From contig OX328126.1 in the NCBI GenBank assembly GCA_946811695.1, positions 83,728,036 to 83,792,035 on the forward strand: a stretch of DNA of 64,000 bases, in the 5' to 3' direction. The notes under the pieces were generated by a model. It saw nothing but the letters and a program-made list of their open reading frames with translations. It was not told the DNA's origin and ran no database searches. Shown here one piece after another: positions 21,735-32,514 of this stretch. Source of the stretch: Gonocerus acuteangulatus (taxonomy: Eukaryota > Arthropoda > Insecta > Hemiptera > Coreidae). Both the position numbers and the translations under genes were made by a program. Numbering within the stretch: position 1 is the stretch's first letter; each line of letters begins with the position of its first letter.

Positions 21735-22695
21735 AAAATTGAAGTGAAGACACCAGAGTTTTTGGTTTATTCGACACGAAACTTGGTATATGAAGTCCTC
21801 TTAGAAAAAGATTAAACAAGTTCGTTTCTCACCAAAATCGGTCCACCGAGAGGAAGACGGGGGCGGTTACACCGGACCCAAAGTAGTTATTTTCACACCC
21901 CGGCCGTAATATTTGTTGTATCGCAATGAAACTTGGCACTCGGTGTGGGTATCTTAATATAAATATATGTTGCAAAAATAAACTAAAATGCAGTTGATTA
22001 GGAGGGGTGGGGATTACTCCGGACAAAAATGACTAATTTGCTCATACAGGTCGTAATTCCTGCTGTACTGTATTTTTTTTTTTTATGTTTAACGGCGTAT
22101 CAACAGTTGGGCTATTAACGGCGGGCTGTCTATAGGTTCCCGTCCTTTTACAATGCCAACAGCACGTGGCTGTACTGTAATAAAAACAGTATACGTCTTG
22201 TGTATCTAATGTGAAAGAAGTGTTGTAAAAATGAACTAAATCCATCGGAAGGGGAGGGGTTTACTTTGTACAATGCTTCGTTATTATTTGCCTGCTAAAG
22301 CGTTGGTTGGCAAAGCTGCCGCTAGGAGCGCCTCTGTTTTGTTATGAATTTGTAGATTGCAGGGTTCTAACTTTTGACACTAAGTGCGCTCTATCTGTTA
22401 CCTGTTTTATTTGCTTTTATTATTCAAAAGGATCAATAGACGAAAATGTTAAGTTTTGTTTTTGTTATTATTAAGGAGTGTAGTTCCACGTATTCACAAA
22501 ACTCAAGAAGGAAATTAATTGCTAAATTAATAATTGAAACATTTGCTCATTACAAATGTAAAAGAGACGAAATATTTATGTTTTATTTTACTTATATAGG
22601 TTATTTACAGCAAATTATTCAGGAATGCAGTCTACACTACCCAAATACTGAGTAAAGTGCTTAGTGATGCAGCTCCTGCGTGAGGGACTTTTTTC
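21735..22695 (-). mobile_element. Helentron-like element, subfamily A, 3'-incomplete
   Basis: Homologous to the full copies at 41843 and 48855. Shared phrases include caccaaaatcggtccaccg, gttgtaaaaatgaactaaat and, at the right end, gcagctcctgcgtgagggac. The hairpin end and (TA)n core on the left are missing. A 5S-derived SINE interrupts it at 22073-22168. Confidence 0.7.
22073..22168 (-). mobile_element. 5S-derived SINE, 5'-truncated
   Basis: Minus-strand order: the last bases of a 5S gene (ccacgtgctgttggcattg), the linker aaaaggacgggaacctatag, the tail gccgttaatagccc...gttgatacgccg and an A run. Target duplications gctgtactgta flank it at 22062-22072 and 22169-22179. The truncation inside the 5S part and the duplications indicate target-primed insertion. 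Confidence 0.88.
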
Positions 22696-23030
22696 TTAAT
22701 CAAAACTTTTACAAGCACGAAACCATCCAAGTGAGACTGAGCTGTATGTAGTTTAGTTGAAGCCGTGGAAGGAAGGAGAAGGCTTAGCCCCACCAAAAGC
22801 AGCATTGGTTGCTACAGATTTATTTCACAATGTTTTACGGCATCCATTGAGATTTATGGAGACCATTCAATATTTCTCTAGATAAATTCTCTTCCCGGCC
22901 TTGGTGGATCGGGATGTTTCCACGGTTTATACCCCTCGACTTGAATATAAGCCCAACCTTATCGGGCATTTCTGTTCCGTCTTGAGGCTTGATGAAATTT
23001 CATAATATATATATTTATATATATATTCTC

Positions 23031-23250
23031 TCAAATTTTAGGAGGCTTGGGGTCTTAAAATCCTTCCTTCCTTCACACTACTTTATTTACTAGGCCCGAC
23101 ATGTTTCGTGCATATTTTCGCATTATTTGTTGTAGAAGGTCTTCTGAAGAGGTGCGAAAATATGCACGGAACATGTCGGGCCTAGTAAATAAAGTAGTGT
23201 GAAGGAAGGAAGGATTACTGCTTTTAAGACTCCAAGCCTCCTAAAATTTG

Positions 23251-23262
<12 letters not shown>
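23031..23262. mobile_element. Foldback element C3 with hammerhead-like motif, in (TA)n
   Basis: A compact palindrome with outer phrases caaattttaggaggcttggg and its complement, between (TA)n tracts at about 22999-23030 and 23263-23322. The right arm has tctgaagaggtgcgaaaata and GCACGGAACATGTCGGG, so GAAAC has become GGAAC. The left arm keeps GAAACATGTCGGG on the minus strand but has lost CTGAAGA. Both ribozyme-like cores are therefore damaged. It is a shorter relative of the copies at 52.6 and 55.3 kb. Confidence 0.7.

Positions 23263-23322
<60 letters not shown>
23263..23322. repeat. (TA)n microsatellite
   Basis: An uninterrupted run of about 30 TA dinucleotides directly next to the foldback arm. 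Confidence 0.95.
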
Positions 23323-23526
23323 TATATTTGATAGAGAAATTTACTTGCGCCATTGGAATATGGGTATCTTAATACCAAGACTAACATGCAAATTTTTTGT
23401 TTTTATTAGTTTTAGATATATTTGAAGATCCTTTATTTGTAATTAAAATCCCTGAAAATATCAGCAATGCGTTGTTTAACGATAGCAAAATTATATTTCT
23501 TTCTAAAATATCGTATTTATATAAAA

Positions 23527-24742
23527 AAAAGTCCGACTCGCAGGAACTGCGTCATCTTAGCGCGGTTACGTACATCTCGAAGAAATGGAATAGATTAGCA
23601 TCACAAATCACAGGAAACTGACAGAAGCCAACATACACAGAAGCGGATCATTCTTAATCTGTATAGGTCAATACAATTATGTACTGAAAACGTACTTACT
23701 CTTTGGCTACTGCTGAGATGGCTCTATTCTAAACAACCAAAAATTCGTTGTAATTTTAAGTATCTTGTTTTACTAGCAAATTCGTTTTACTGAACAGTAA
23801 AACATTATTATTATAACATTATAATCAACTGTAAATATGTGCTTCATGGCGAATAAAATTCCATTCTGTCGTGGATTAAATCTTTCTATAAAAATAAGAA
23901 ATAATGATAACTTCAGTTGGAGGCTATGAGGAAGGTTATATAGATAGGAGGATTCACAAGAAACCTACGTATACGCCATCATGATTAGACACAGCCATCT
24001 TGATTACCACAGCCACTCCAAATTTATTACCAAACCTTTCACCGTTTCTTAGCTTATTTTACTACAATACTAATTTTACTGATAAATGCAATTTAAAACA
24101 AAAAACAACCAATTAGAAAGTGAGATAAACAAAGAGAAAAACCCTTTCAAAACAACAAAACAAACACTTTTTAAGTTTTAAGCACTTATATCTCTGATTG
24201 ACGTTGCACCATCGAATATTGCTTCAGAATCTTTTTTGTAGAGAATTTAGTAATCATTCGAAGGGTGACCTTCCACTTACCACAATTTCCCAACCGTTAT
24301 CGAGATATTTACGAAAAATGTATAAAGATCCGAAAACTTGTCATGTCTATTAATAAAATTATTTTTTTCGCATACTTCCTTAACTCCAAATATAACCAAA
24401 ATTTAAACATATTAGTTGGGATTCATTTCCAAGATGTAGAAAATATTTCAATTGAATCTCGCGATTCTTAGTACCCACAAAAAAATAATGACGTACAAAA
24501 ACATTGATTCCACTTTTCTCAAAAACGGTTACAGATATCGCCTTAAACACGGTTACAGATATCGCACTTTTTTGCGCGAATTTCGCCCCAAACACTATCT
24601 TCCAGTGGTCGGATTCAGCTGGTTAACGAACTTGACCTTTCAAGTTAGACGACAGATTTTTGTACCAAATTTCATCAAAATCGGACCATTTTTGAGGTTG
24701 CCAGAGAGCGAACAGACAAGCACACACACACATGTATATATG

Positions 24743-24817
<75 letters not shown>

Positions 24818-24942
24818 TTGAACCACCAATATTTTCGTTATCTATGGGGTCTGAAACGAGAAAGTTTCTAGTCGGCACTTACGGATTGCGTCGTGAGTTC
24901 CACCTCATAACCAATGGAGGTAGGGAGTAACCGCGCTAATTA
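23527..24942 (+). mobile_element. Helentron-like element, subfamily B, full length
   Basis: The 5' end reads agtccgactcgcaggaactgc, followed by TTAGCGCGGTTAC at 23557-23569. The 3' end carries its exact complement GTAACCGCGCTAA at 24927-24939, next to a small hairpin (acctc/gaggt). The inverted pair sits at unequal distances from the two ends, the asymmetric arrangement known for Helentron/Helitron2 elements. A (TA)n tract at about 24736-24812 lies near the 3' end. No replicase-helicase ORF is present, so it is non-autonomous. Confidence 0.7.
24736..24812. repeat. (TA)n microsatellite inside the Helentron-like element
   Basis: TA run with a few TG interruptions at the start. Apparent Tyr/Ile reading frames through it are artefacts of the dinucleotide. 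Confidence 0.95.
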
Positions 24943-25147
24943 TATGGAGTAAAAATACACATATAAAGAAAAACAAAAAAAGTAAAATTCGGAAAAAATA
25001 ATATATTATAGTAATAGCATTATATACATGATTGGATACAACTTGTGGGATCGTAGCATATAAATAATTTATGTAAAATGACATAGAAAACCCGGGAATT
25101 ATAACTATGAAGTTGTTTGCACTAAAAATCCAAACTAGCCAAACCAA

Positions 25148-25854
25148 CCCTTATTTGGTCTAAATTCTTCACATATAAGTTAAACCTTAACTAACGAAGA
25201 CATTCAACATGGAGAGCCAGCTGCCCAAGTGAATAAATTAAGTATAAACGTTGTCAATTAGCTGCTTATAATCCATGATTTTATGGCTTCAATTGAATTA
25301 GGTTTAGGGCTAATTATTCAAATACTTTATCTAGTTTTTTTTATTGACTATTTTTTTCCTAGGTTTGTATATAATTTATGTTATTAATATTTTTACGACG
25401 TTCTTTCGTTGATGCTGTATTTTCAAATTTCTGAAGTCAAATGTCTGTCTGTCTATGTTGAATTGCATGATCCACCAAAGCGGGTTATTTGTGACTCTCG
25501 TCTATTTTTTTGATCGGATGTTTTACATATTGTTCAAAATACAAACTTTAATCGACAATTGTTCACATTTTTTGAAGAGTCCTCTACCTAGATAAACTGA
25601 CAGGGGTGAATTTCAGGTTTGTTTACGATCCAGGAAAAGAGTTGTTCTGTTAAAAGAGAGAACTCCATTTGCGATATCATTCTTTTCTTCTTTTCTCCTT
25701 GATTAAAGGTCCATTGTAGGAGAAGCCTTGTGCTTGGAAGAAAGGAGCTAGTATTAACCTGAAGGTTTGTAAAAAGAATTGTTTGGAAGAGCCGAGAATA
25801 GAAAAAGGAGAAGGAAGTATCTTGTGCGTGATACACCACGCCGGGGAATTTGGT
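25148..25854. other. Unassigned AT-rich DNA
   Basis: Nothing recognised. The frame at 25588-25839 (-) lacks any motif. Confidence 0.4.
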
Positions 25855-26170
25855 AGGAGGTGGTAGAGGGATAGTGAGGTGGGGTTAGGAGGAGGGATGA
25901 GGAGAATTGGAGGGATGGGAAGGAGAGATTGGGAGGACGTAAGAGGGATGAGAAGATGAGATTGGGAGGATGTAAGAGGGATGGGAAGTAGAGATTGGGA
26001 GGATGTAAGAGGGATGGGAAGATGAGATTGGGAGGATGTAAGAGGGATGAGAAGATGAGATTGGGAGGATGTAAGAGGGATGAGAAGGTGAATTGGTAGT
26101 TGGAGAGGAGAGAAGAGAGAAAGAGATAACGAGAGATTAGGAAGGATAGAGAGGAATTAGGAGGGATGGA
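25855..26170. repeat. Purine-rich minisatellite, about 33-bp units
   Basis: Degenerate repeats of gggaggatgtaagagggatg followed by agaagatgagatt. The clearest units lie at 25930-26090; the purine-strand bias continues to 26170. The long minus-strand open frame here (25754-26287, PSLLHPPN repeats) is a product of the repeat and is not considered a gene. Confidence 0.85.
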
Positions 26171-26289
26171 GAAGAGAGATAGCTTTAGGGTTAATTCTTC
26201 TTCTACTTTTTGCCTTAGTTCCTTCAAACTATAGTTTTCCCACTCCTTTAGACTACTCGAAGGAGGGAGGAGATCTCCTTCGATCACCT

Positions 26290-27440
26290 CGTATCAAAAT
26301 AACATTGTGTTCTTTTTACGAATTCGAATAATGCACAAGATAATATGTAATAATATAGGGGGAAATAATCTCTAATGATGTTAATCTCATGAAGCAATCC
26401 AGAAATCCCGACTCCAAATGTCAACGCCTATGAAATCATGAAAAGACACAAAATTGGTTACAATTTCTCAAAAAGATATTTAATTCGATATAAACTGTAT
26501 TTATTTGATTTTATTATTACATTTCTCCAAACTGAGCTCATTTATGAGGTGATTTCATAGATCATCATATTAGCTTCTGATTAAGACTTCATCCCAAGGT
26601 AAACTACATTTTATTCAACTATAATGACCGAGGGCCAATTTTTTTCATCTTGGTACTACAAAAGTGAGTAATTTAAAATAAGATATTTTTTCTTATTATT
26701 TCTATGAAGAGAAGTGAGCACTGATTCTCGTCATCACTAGGTATTGTAAATCCATTGATTGTGAACAGGTAACACTGAAAAGTCCTAGCCTTTCGTACGA
26801 ACTACTTGGAGGGTCTTCTTACCTATACTATAGTCTGTGGGGTCTCCAACTTCATGAGGTGGAGGAGTTAATCTACAATCTTCAGAAGAACGCGTTTGAA
26901 GATATTTCTTTTCTTTGAAGATCTATTTCTGTCAGTCTCTAGCTACTTTCATTTTTATTTCGGCTTTTTTAGTCTCTTCTTCTTTACTTTCTTGGGTCTC
27001 GTTTTTTACTTGGTGTCTCTAGGAAAAGATGTCCTTTTTTTTTAAGCAGGGAAATAATAACCATAGTTTTTGTTTAGCTGTTTTATCTGTTTTAGAGAAT
27101 TTCAAGAATATTGTTGTAATATTTCAAGGCTGAGTTCATAGAATAATTTTAACGCTGTTTAAAGATTTAAGATTTTTACACAATTGATGATCGCTGAAAG
27201 TCAATCTATTCTGCTTCTGCTCTAATCGACATATGAGATATGCTTTTAATAGAAATAATCATGTGTCAAAGAGAAAAGTCAGTAAGCGTAGGTCAGTCGT
27301 GGTGAGTATATGGAATACAAATTACACTGGAATGTGAGGTTGGGTTATCTTGCAATTCCACGAACGTGAAACTAAACCTAGCAATCTAAGCATCAGTTGA
27401 AAGGAAAGTACTTTTTAACCATCCCACAAGTTATAAATGC
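26290..27440. other. Unassigned AT-rich DNA
   Basis: No element or gene recognised. Confidence 0.4.
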
Positions 27441-27835
27441 ATTTATATATAATGAACTCGAAGACATCGACATGATTACTTCTGTGGACTTAGAGGCGAA
27501 ACTTGCAACGAACCGACTCATTCATGACATATACACCATTACATCAACTGAGCGAAACCCAACGAACTAAGATGCCGGATGAATGGGAAAAAGGTTGGTC
27601 ACAAAGTAAAATCAAATTAAAAACTCGTCAAAAGCCTGGAAAAAAGAACAATTTTCTCGCCAAGAAGAAGTAATTTTATCCAGGCTTCTGATAGGCCACA
27701 CTTGACTTACTCTCTCATACCTAATGGACAGAAAAGAAAGACCAACTAGCAGACAGTGTAACACAACCCTAACTGTATGTGAAACAGTCATAAACTGTCA
27801 AGGCCATTTTGCAGACCTCTAATTCTTCAGGCACA
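27441..27835 (+). pseudogene. I-like LINE C-terminal relic
   Basis: Plus frames give SVDLEAKLATNR, the end of RNase H, then EEVILSRLLIGHT, LTLSYLMDRKERPTSRQC and LTVCETVINCQ. This is the same tail as the LINEs at 56482 and 59883, with stops and at least one frameshift. Confidence 0.7.
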
Positions 27836-28097
27836 ATATGTGCCTACGAATTTTTATATCGTAGTAAGACCATGGTAATGAAGGTACCATGCCTGAATAT
27901 GAGGGTCTTCGGACGAATTAGGTGGCAAACTGGGATATGAACCACGACACCTTAATTCTTTTAGCATCTCAGCGTAAAAGCTGATGATTTGTTCTCAAAT
28001 ACTAGCCCCTGGAAGGTATTACATTTTTTAAAAATAAACATTTTAAAAGATAACGATTACATTCTTTTTAACCAGTAATTATTGAGGACGCGTACCC

Positions 28098-28311
28098 AGC
28101 TGCTTATAATTCTTTTTCTTTTTTTAACGGCGCATCAACTCTTTGGCTATTAGCGCCGGGCTATCTACAGGTTACCACCCTTTTATAATGCCAACAGCAC
28201 ATGTTCGGTCACCCATTCAGGTACTGACCACGCCCGACGTTGCTTAACTTCGGTGATCTACGGGAACCGGTGCATTCAACGTGGCTATGGCCGTTGGCAG
28301 CTGCTTATAAT
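28098..28311 (-). mobile_element. 5S-derived SINE, near complete, with target duplications
   Basis: On the minus strand, 28298-28190 is a 5S rRNA-like head: tgccaacggccatagccacg at the 5' end, then gatcaccgaagttaagcaac, gtcgggcgtggtcagtacct, and the 3' end cgaacatgtgctgttggcat. A short deletion removes the penultimate stem region. A linker, the tail cggcgctaatagcc...gttgatgcgccg and an A run follow. The 13-bp duplications agctgcttataat are at 28098-28110 and 28299-28311. The 5S internal promoter (box A and box C region) is retained, so Pol III transcription is plausible. Confidence 0.93.
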
Positions 28312-28477
28312 GTCCATTATTTAATATGGACAAGATTATTTGTAGTTGTAAATAAAGAAAGTAATACTCCCTGTGATTAATACTCCATATTGGCGCATTA
28401 GGGTGAGAGCTATTGGGAGACTGCAGCGCCGTGGAGGGTTTGGCGGGGTGCCAGGTGCTTTAGGGCAGTTCTTCTCT

Positions 28478-28537
28478 ATCTCTCTCTCACTCTCTCTCAC
28501 TCTCACTCTCTGTCTCTCTCTCTCCCTTTCTCTCTCA

Positions 28538-28629
<92 letters not shown>
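28478..28629. repeat. (TC)n microsatellite
   Basis: About 75 TC/CT dinucleotides with a few interruptions at the start. The Ser/Leu reading frame through it is an artefact. Confidence 0.95.
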
Positions 28630-28632
<3 letters not shown>

Positions 28633-28944
28633 CCATTTCTCCCTCTTTCTAAAATACACGCCCGAACAAATATGCACAGTTCTACACATCCTCATAAATG
28701 ATGCGTATTATTCGGCCCCCGTGCGACTCACGGGAATGGAGAGCCACAAACATTAAACACTCCGAAGCCCCGTTCTACACTCCCTAAGCAAGGGGAGTCC
28801 TTGAACCAACTAGACAATTTCCATGGACTCAAAAACATATATATCTACTTTTTTTTTTGCATGAGTGACTTACCAACTTTGGTAACCAGGCTTCATGTAA
28901 CAGCATATCAAGAAGTTAATTCTTCTTATGTAATCCTTTCTTTA

Positions 28945-29105
28945 GCCTGATAACATAGATAAATACAACACATACTGACAGACCACCAAAGACGATCCAA
29001 CTTGAACATCCCGAATGATATGCAGGAATTCCTAGGCAATGATAGCCAGAACATAAACACTATACTGACCTACCTCAAGAACGCTAGACTTTATAATCTT
29101 ATTTG
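28945..29105 (+). pseudogene. I-like LINE extreme C-terminus
   Basis: Plus frame gives HILTDHQRRSNLNIPNDM, then DSQNINTILTYLKNARLYNL and a stop. The ending is nearly the same as in the LINEs at 56482 and 59883. A separate copy from the relic at 27441, because the two overlap in the parts they represent. Confidence 0.7.
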
Positions 29106-29441
29106 ATGGCAATAAGCACTGTTGACTTAAAAATAACATTATACTTCCATAGATACTAGGTACAATTTAACGGAGAATACTAAGTTTAAAATTCTATAGA
29201 TAGATAGATAAAATACTGTATTTAAGTTTTACTTTTTACAGGGAGGCCACATAATGTGCTTAAAATAACACAACTTTACATTAAAATTATAAAATATAAT
29301 ACTAGTTTTATAATAATGAAAATTTTTTTACTTAAATAAAAAGAAAAGAAGAAGAAAAAAATATATAATAATAAGTCACAAAAATTATAATAATTCAGTT
29401 TTGCACATTCAGTCCTACATTTAAGAAACAGCCTCAAAACA
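29106..29441. other. AT-rich DNA, probable LINE 3' UTR on the minus strand
   Basis: No independent feature. It lies directly downstream (minus strand) of the LINE C-terminal ORF at 29442 and may be its 3' UTR. Confidence 0.35.
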
Positions 29442-29990
29442 TTAATCGAATCTGATAAAAGCGCGGATTCTGAGGGCATGTATAACGTAGGCGCAGAGTT
29501 TTTTTAGCTTCTCACGGTCTCTTACATCTAGTAATGCAACAAGCCTGTCTTGAGCGGTGTCCTCTGCTTTGAAATAGCTGTGGATGTAGTGGCGTCTAGC
29601 TTCGGCGTACATCGGACACCTGAGTAGGAAGTGACCAATATCCTCCTCTTCGTACAGGTTACATATCCAGCATATCTCGTCACATTTTATCTTGTACAAG
29701 ATTCCATTCATAAATATTCTCAGCTCCATCCTTCCGGCTAGTCTCAGCTGAGATAAAATTCGAACTTTGTAGAAGGTAGTTCTGAGTTGGAGGTATTTAT
29801 CTACACCCCAAAATGTCTTTAGCCTTCGGTAGATTGGACTGAAGGAGGATCCACACATCTTCTCTATATCTGCTTGGACGTGTCTATCAAGATATGCTTT
29901 GGTAGATTGGCCTGAAGGAGCATCCACACATCTTCTCTATATCTGCTTGGACGTGTCTATCAAGATATGCTTTGGCCAGATATCCTTCTT
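29442..29990 (-). pseudogene. LINE C-terminal Cys/His region with internal duplication
   Basis: The minus-strand frame 29927-29442 encodes a long C-terminal region. It includes the basic FYKVRILSQLRLAGRMELR, the knuckle CDEICWICNLYEEEDIGHFLLRCP and AEARRHYIHSYF, ending ALRIRAFIRFD. The C-x2-C-x8-H-x4-C pattern with EEEDIGHFLLRCP is typical after the RT of several LINE clades. A direct duplication of about 66-70 bp (acatcttctctatatctgct and flanks) at about 29836-29905 and 29906-29972 breaks the upstream reading frame. It differs from the I-like tails elsewhere in the window, so it represents another lineage. Confidence 0.7.
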
Positions 29991-30175
29991 TTTCTCTCGG
30001 AGCTGCGCTGTCCTGTCTCAGGAATAATTCCTCTTCTCCTACGAGCTGGAACTGCTCTCATGCCTGACTCACCCAGTTATATTGGCTTGAAATTCAGTAT
30101 ATAATTTTAAGCGAATTTCAAGTAGACTTGGCTTAAAATAACAGATAGATAAATAAAATAAAAACATGAATAGTT

Positions 30176-30645
30176 TGCTCTTTTGAATTTATTATGAGCA
30201 CCTGTTTCAATTATTAGTTTTGTAATTAATTTCCTTCCAGAGTTTTGTGTATGTAGCGTACTACACTATGTAATGAAATACACAAAGCTTCACATTTTCG
30301 TCTACTGATCTTGATGAATAAAATATAATCAAAATTACGACTGGTATTGGCTAATAACTACTTTGGCTACACGGTAAACCCCCATCCTAATAAACCAATT
30401 TAGTTTATTTTTACAACACATTTTTCTCTTCAGGTGACCACAACGAATACCGAGTTTCGTTGAAATATAACAAACATTACGACTGTTATTGGCAAATAAC
30501 CACTTTGGCTCCGGAGTAAACCCCCCCTCCAGATGGAACGATTTTGTTGGTTAACGTACTCATTCAATCGTTTGATGGGGGAATACTATATACTAAGTTT
30601 CATGGCGAAAAAACAAAAACTCTGGCCTGTATCGTGTTAATGGAC

Positions 30646-30699
<54 letters not shown>

Positions 30700-30822
30700 T
30701 TGAACGGGGGTCGTTTTCGGTGTCTACTAGGTAGGATCGATAAAGAGTTGAAGAAATGTTTCAAAAATTCCGTCATGAGTGCAACATCAATAGCTACTTT
30801 CCTTCGGAGGAAAGTGCTAAAA
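30176..30822 (+). mobile_element. Helentron-like element, subfamily A, 5'-incomplete
   Basis: Reverse orientation relative to the copies at 41843 and 48855. It carries the sequence around ctctggcctgtatcgtgtta, (TA)n at 30645-30697, cgggggtcgttttcggtgtc, and the 3' hairpin end ctactttccttcggaggaaagtgctaa. The 5' cap is absent. No coding capacity. Confidence 0.75.
30645..30697. repeat. (TA)n microsatellite
   Basis: TA run in the core of the Helentron-like copy. Confidence 0.95.
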
Positions 30823-31423
30823 GAAACTATTATTATAAAAACTATTATTATTATAGAAACTATTATTTGTAAATTAAAAGTATGAAGAGTGTTCAAATTG
30901 GAGGTGAACTGTAATGGCTGGTTATATTTTTGACGTGTTATTTTTTCGCTACCGGCGATAAAGTTGATGGGTTATATTCCTAATGATGGATAATATCCCA
31001 AAATAAATTATTAATTTGGGATGATGTGAGTCCTATATTACGATAATGCTGGTAAAAATGTAAAGAACAACATAAAAAAGAAAGAAGTCCTTCATAATTA
31101 CCCACTTGAGTGAAGTAAAAAAAAAAAAAAGAAAATATGAAATCCTTTATAGTGAAACCAAGATATTCGGGGTGGGGGGGGGGGCAAAGAAAGATTCCCC
31201 CTAGCTGAAGAACAAAATCCAATTTAAATTGAATGAAATTCTAGAAAGAAGGGAAATGGAACGTTGTTAGCGGCTATTGTCGACCCAAAACGTCGACTAC
31301 ATTGTCCTCATCCGCTCTAGTAAAGTTCATAAAAGACAAAAAAAAAACATTTGTCACGGAGGGGGGGGGGGAGTCAAAGTCTCTCCTCGTCTTTTGTCTC
31401 TCCAGTATACCGTTCAATTCCTA

Positions 31424-31429
31424 ATATCG

Positions 31430-31512
<83 letters not shown>

Positions 31513-31528
31513 CTATCTCTCTCTCTCA
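31424..31528. repeat. (TC)n and (CTAT)n compound microsatellite
   Basis: (TC)n from about 31430 followed by (CTAT)n from about 31478, then (TC)n again. Confidence 0.95.
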
Positions 31529-31619
31529 CATTCACTTTCTTACTGTATCATTACAAATGTTTATAACTTTATTTTCAGGTATATTTTAGTTTTAACTAAT
31601 TCCAGAAATAGTTTTTGAT

Positions 31620-32133
31620 AACGTTAATGGATGGGGTACCTAAAGTTATTTGGACATAGGCCCATAATGTTTATGGTAATTACTGGCTGGTCTAGTCGCA
31701 CGATGGTGCGTCAGGCCAAGATCCGGCCTACGCACACTGTTTGTGTATTGCATGAAATATTAGAATCGATTTTTACCCTCTCATAACTCTGAACCTGTTA
31801 AAGATAAACTTATGAAATTTTACACAGATATTACTCAAATAGATCTGTGTAAAATTGGAATAGTTTTACTTATACGTGGAAAATTTCAACTCACTGACAC
31901 ACTCATTCACTGTCGAATTAATCAAAATTATTAGGTGCTTCCCGAAGCCTAAGTCTTGACATTTTGCAGGATGATAGACATTAGGGTGTTATTAAAAGGA
32001 AAAATCGAAAAATTGTGAAAAGCTGTGCTTGACTCCACTCCCACACAACGGGGGGTGGGCCGTTTTGTACTCGTTGTACCAGATGAATTGTCTCAGTAAG
32101 GAGTACTAAAAACTAAAGGGAAAAATTCCGAAA
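31620..32133. other. Unassigned DNA
   Basis: No element recognised. Confidence 0.4.
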
Positions 32134-32146
32134 ATAAAGAAAAGTT

Positions 32147-32501
32147 ATTCATTAAATGACCCTTAGCTCAAATATATATAACTGGCGAATAAGGCGGAAG
32201 GTCAATAAAATATCGCCACACACTTTTACACTTTTTATTTATCTTCCCTACATGTTTCGCACCCTTTTTGGTGCCTCTTCAGGGGAACACACTTAAACAT
32301 TAAATTCAGCCTCAACCTGAGGAATGGACGAGGCCCTGCTAGTGGAAGGTTCCATTCCTCAGGCTGAGGCTGAATTTAATGTTTAAGAGTGTTCCCCTGA
32401 AGAGGCACCAAAAAGGGTGCGAAACATGTAGGGAAGATAAATAAAAAGTGTAAAAGTGTGTGGCGATATTTTATTGACCTTCCGCCTTATTCGCCAGTTA
32501 T
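32147..32501. mobile_element. Foldback retroelement B with intact hammerhead-like arms
   Basis: Arms 32180-32330 and 32348-32501 are near-perfect inverted copies with a very short centre. The 13-bp duplications ataaagaaaagtt are at 32134-32146 and 32502-32514. The left side has about 32 extra bases between duplication and arm. The right arm is the best ribozyme-like copy: TTCCC at 32392-32396, CTGAAGA 32397-32403, stem GCACC/GGTGC, GAAAC 32421-32425, ATGTA ending 32430, then GGGAA 32431-32435, which pairs with TTCCC. The left arm has the same on the minus strand (32245-32287). Confidence 0.82.
32392..32435 (+). ncRNA. Candidate hammerhead-type ribozyme (best copy)
   Basis: Stem I is TTCCC/GGGAA (5 bp). 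The core CTGAAGA matches the hammerhead consensus CUGANGA. One extra G (32404) precedes stem II (GCACC 32405-32409 with GGTGC 32416-32420). GAAA at 32421-32424 is the second core strand. The palindrome ACATGT serves as a minimal stem III, which in known Penelope-associated hammerheads forms between two molecules. The predicted cleavage is after A32430 in the triplet GTA. The extra purine before stem II is a deviation from the strict consensus but is present in all families here. Confidence 0.6.
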
Positions 32502-32514
32502 ATAAAGAAAAGTT

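Noticed and set aside
24452..24871. 139-residue frame with long Tyr/Ile stretch (and similar frames at 40.4, 52.3, 53.2, 55.2, 58.0 and 60.6 kb)
   Set aside because: The Tyr/Ile stretches are translations of (TA)n; the flanking residues lie in Helentron-like, LINE or foldback DNA and show no domain.
25754..26287. 177-residue minus-strand frame with PSLLHPPNL repeats
   Set aside because: It follows the purine-rich minisatellite exactly; the amino-acid repeat mirrors the nucleotide repeat and has no other support.
28373..28756. 127-residue frame rich in Ser and Leu (and those at 31.28-31.62 kb)
   Set aside because: Translation of (TC)n microsatellite; no coding evidence on either side.
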